Positions 5,609 to 7,014 of a stretch of DNA of 7,014 nt are shown here, one piece after another. The DNA comes from Solirubrobacterales bacterium. Its GTDB lineage: Bacteria; Actinomycetota; Thermoleophilia; Solirubrobacterales; Solirubrobacteraceae. The notes beneath the pieces are model-generated. The model saw nothing but the letters and a program-made list of their open reading frames with translations. It was not told where the DNA came from and did no database searches. How positions within the stretch are numbered: position 1 is the first letter of the stretch; every line of letters begins with the position of its first letter. A program made the translations under genes and the position numbers. Location: NCBI GenBank assembly GCA_013696535.1, contig JACCYI010000092.1, positions 1 to 7,014 of the forward strand. The letters are read 5' to 3'.

Positions 5609-7014
5609 CGCAGCGGGGAGCGGGGACGAGGTCGCACGCGGCGCAGGATGTCGGCAACGTTGCGGGTGACCTGCTGCACGTCGGCATCGTCGCGCAGGCG
5701 GCGGCCCCACTCCGGTAAGCCGACACGAATGACCACTCCCGCGCCCAGGCGCGAGCCGGTCAACGCGGGCTTGGGCGCCTCAGGTGCGCCCGTCTCCGCG
5801 TCGATCGGCGCCTCCTCGCCGCGGTCCTGTCCCACGCCGATGCGGAGCTTCAGACGACTGCGGCTGGAGGGGAGGGACTCCTCCAGGACACGGAACCCGT
5901 CGAGGGAAGCGCTCGTGCCTTCGAGCAGACCGAGCTCCGGGTCTTCTTGCAGCGGGACAAGCGCGGCGGGCCGTCCGAGCCGCCGGACGGGCCGCAGCCG
6001 GGCCCCGAATGCGTCGGTGGTCGAGGGCTGCGTCGGACGCACGAGGCGTCCCCGCTGTACGGTGACCCCCCGCCGGAGCGACTCCTCGCCGAAGCTGGCC
6101 AACCGGCCGCCGCGCTGCACGTAGCGGCGCAGCCGGGCGGCCGAGGCCCGCGGAACCCAGCGCGCAGGCCCTGCGAGCAGCACGCCCTCCCGGTCGGTCG
6201 GCCTCGGGTCGCTCGAGTCAGCCAGGGCGAGGTCGCTCGTCACGTCGTAGCGGATGCGTGAACGGTCGAGGAACGCCAGCAGCGGCGCGGTCTGCTCGGC
6301 GAACCCGACCGGCAGCCCCGTACCTTCAGAACCACTGGAGGGTCGCGGATAGCGCACCGTGGCACCGGCGGACAGCGCGTTGGGAAGGCCATCCCCGTCG
6401 TCGTCGATCGTGTCCGATCCGACCCAGGAGATCGTGGGCAGGACGGCCAGGATCGGGGCGCGCTCGGCTGATTGCACCATGAAGGGGACGCGCGTGGTGA
6501 AACGCCCTCGACGGACTTCGAGCAGGTAGACGCCCGAGACTCCGTTGGGGGCGCGCATCACGAGCGGGGCGCCCGGCTTCGCGCTTCCCTTCTTCAGGCG
6601 CCGCGCCGCGCCGACGCGCCGCACGTTCCATCGGTAGGACTGGCCGCGGGAGTCGACCAGGAACTCGATGCGGCTCGAAGTTCGCACCGGCTCGAGCGGC
6701 GCTTGCACCGCGAGCCGGCGGATGATCACTCCCGGGCGGCCGGGGATCGTGCCCGCCTGCGGCGGCAAATCGGCCGGCGCCGATCCCCGGTTCCCCGCCC
6801 GGTCCTCGACCGTCGGCACGAAGAGGTACGTGCCCGTCGGCGCGGGCCGGCCGTCCACCAACCCATCCCAGATGCCGCGCCGGCTGCCCTTGCGCCGCGA
6901 CTCGAACGCCGCGACCCGTTGCGGCTTGCCTGAGTCGGTGCGCCAGACGGCGAACCGGGTACGGCGCCTCCGGCTGACCCGCCGAACCGTGACCGCGACA
7001 CGCTGGCCGGGGCC
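5605..7014 (-). CDS. Surface-type protein with FlgD-like Ig module and N,N-dimethylformamidase-beta-like domain (5' end outside window)
   Basis: The last 469 residues of a larger protein; the frame is open to the window edge, so the N-terminus and any signal peptide are not visible. The internal TTG at 6861 is only an alternative start codon within a conserved module. Visible residues 20-72 (numbered from the edge) resemble a FlgD-type Ig strand pair: 'FAVWR' then 'GIWDGLVDGRPAPTGTYLF', with a following 'VEDRAGNRG'. A second beta-rich module spans about 95-180 ('SYRWNV', 'SGVYLLEVRRG'). From about 188 a domain like the C-terminal part of the N,N-dimethylformamidase beta subunit (a glutamine-amidotransferase-like fold) begins: 'AVLPTISWVGSD' with a calcium-loop-like 'DDDGDG' (204-209), 'YDVTSDLAL' (256-264), 'GVLLAGPARWV' (277-287) and 'YVQRGGRLASFGEESLRR' (298-315). 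Where relatives carry an H-x-E-Y-W active-site motif this protein has P-A-R-W, so it is probably not an amidase. ATGA links it to the O-antigen ligase-like gene. Its role in the glycan pathway is unknown. Confidence 0.82.
   Translation of the reverse strand, partial: GPGQRVAVTVRRVSRRRRTRFAVWRTDSGKPQRVAAFESRRKGSRRGIWDGLVDGRPAPTGTYLFVPTVEDRAGNRGSAPADLPPQAGTIPGRPGVIIRRLAVQAPLEPVRTSSRIEFLVDSRGQSYRWNVRRVGAARRLKKGSAKPGAPLVMRAPNGVSGVYLLEVRRGRFTTRVPFMVQSAERAPILAVLPTISWVGSDTIDDDGDGLPNALSAGATVRYPRPSSGSEGTGLPVGFAEQTAPLLAFLDRSRIRYDVTSDLALADSSDPRPTDREGVLLAGPARWVPRASAARLRRYVQRGGRLASFGEESLRRGVTVQRGRLVRPTQPSTTDAFGARLRPVRRLGRPAALVPLQEDPELGLLEGTSASLDGFRVLEESLPSSRSRLKLRIGVGQDRGEEAPIDAETGAPEAPKPALTGSRLGAGVVIRVGLPEWGRRLRDDADVQQVTRNVADILRRVRPRPRSPLR

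Noticed and set aside
5609..5710. Upstream extension of the O-antigen ligase-like gene
   Set aside because: Added residues are Pro/Arg-rich and overlap the surface-protein C-terminus; ATG 5608 in the ATGA overlap directly precedes a hydrophobic helix.
6861..6861. TTG at 6861 as the true start of the surface protein
   Set aside because: It falls inside the Ig-like motif 'GIWDGLVDGRPAP' and the frame continues open to the window edge with module-like sequence, so the gene starts further upstream.

Overview
The window is GC-rich, densely coding bacterial DNA with GTG starts, 4-base start/stop overlaps and almost no intergenic space. Codon and amino-acid use (Ala/Arg/Gly/Leu-rich, third position nearly always G or C) and the style of the proteins suggest a high-GC actinobacterium. 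The Thermoleophilia/Solirubrobacterales type is my best guess, but that is an inference from sequence style and not from a marker gene. There are no RNA genes, insertion sequences, CRISPR arrays or long non-coding stretches.

The locus looks like part of an exopolysaccharide / cell-surface glycan cluster. On the right (7014 to 2652, minus strand) three genes form a tightly coupled operon: a large surface-type protein with a FlgD-like Ig module and an N,N-dimethylformamidase-beta-like domain (5' end outside the window); an O-antigen ligase/polymerase-family membrane protein; and a GT-C type polytopic glycosyltransferase. They are linked by ATGA and GTGA overlaps. In the middle (1606-2670, plus strand) a single GT-B/GT4-like cytosolic glycosyltransferase runs towards that operon, and its end overlaps the GT-C gene tail-to-tail by 19 bases. 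On the left (1585 to 1, minus strand) a small serine esterase of the phospholipase/carboxylesterase family is followed 10 bases later by a Wzx-type polysaccharide flippase. The flippase carries an apparent 1-base deletion near position 104 and runs off the left edge.

Together the genes cover the expected steps of surface glycan assembly. A cytosolic glycosyltransferase extends a lipid-linked unit and a flippase exports it. A membrane GT-C enzyme decorates it from a lipid-phosphate sugar, and an O-antigen ligase-like enzyme polymerises it or transfers it to an acceptor. The roles of the esterase and of the amidase-like surface protein are not clear, and the latter is the least understood part of the locus. 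I see no clearly new defence or mobile system. The points that deserve a second look are the frameshift, the amidase-like protein with an apparently lost active-site motif, the hairpin at the esterase/flippase junction and the very compact divergent and convergent gene arrangement.
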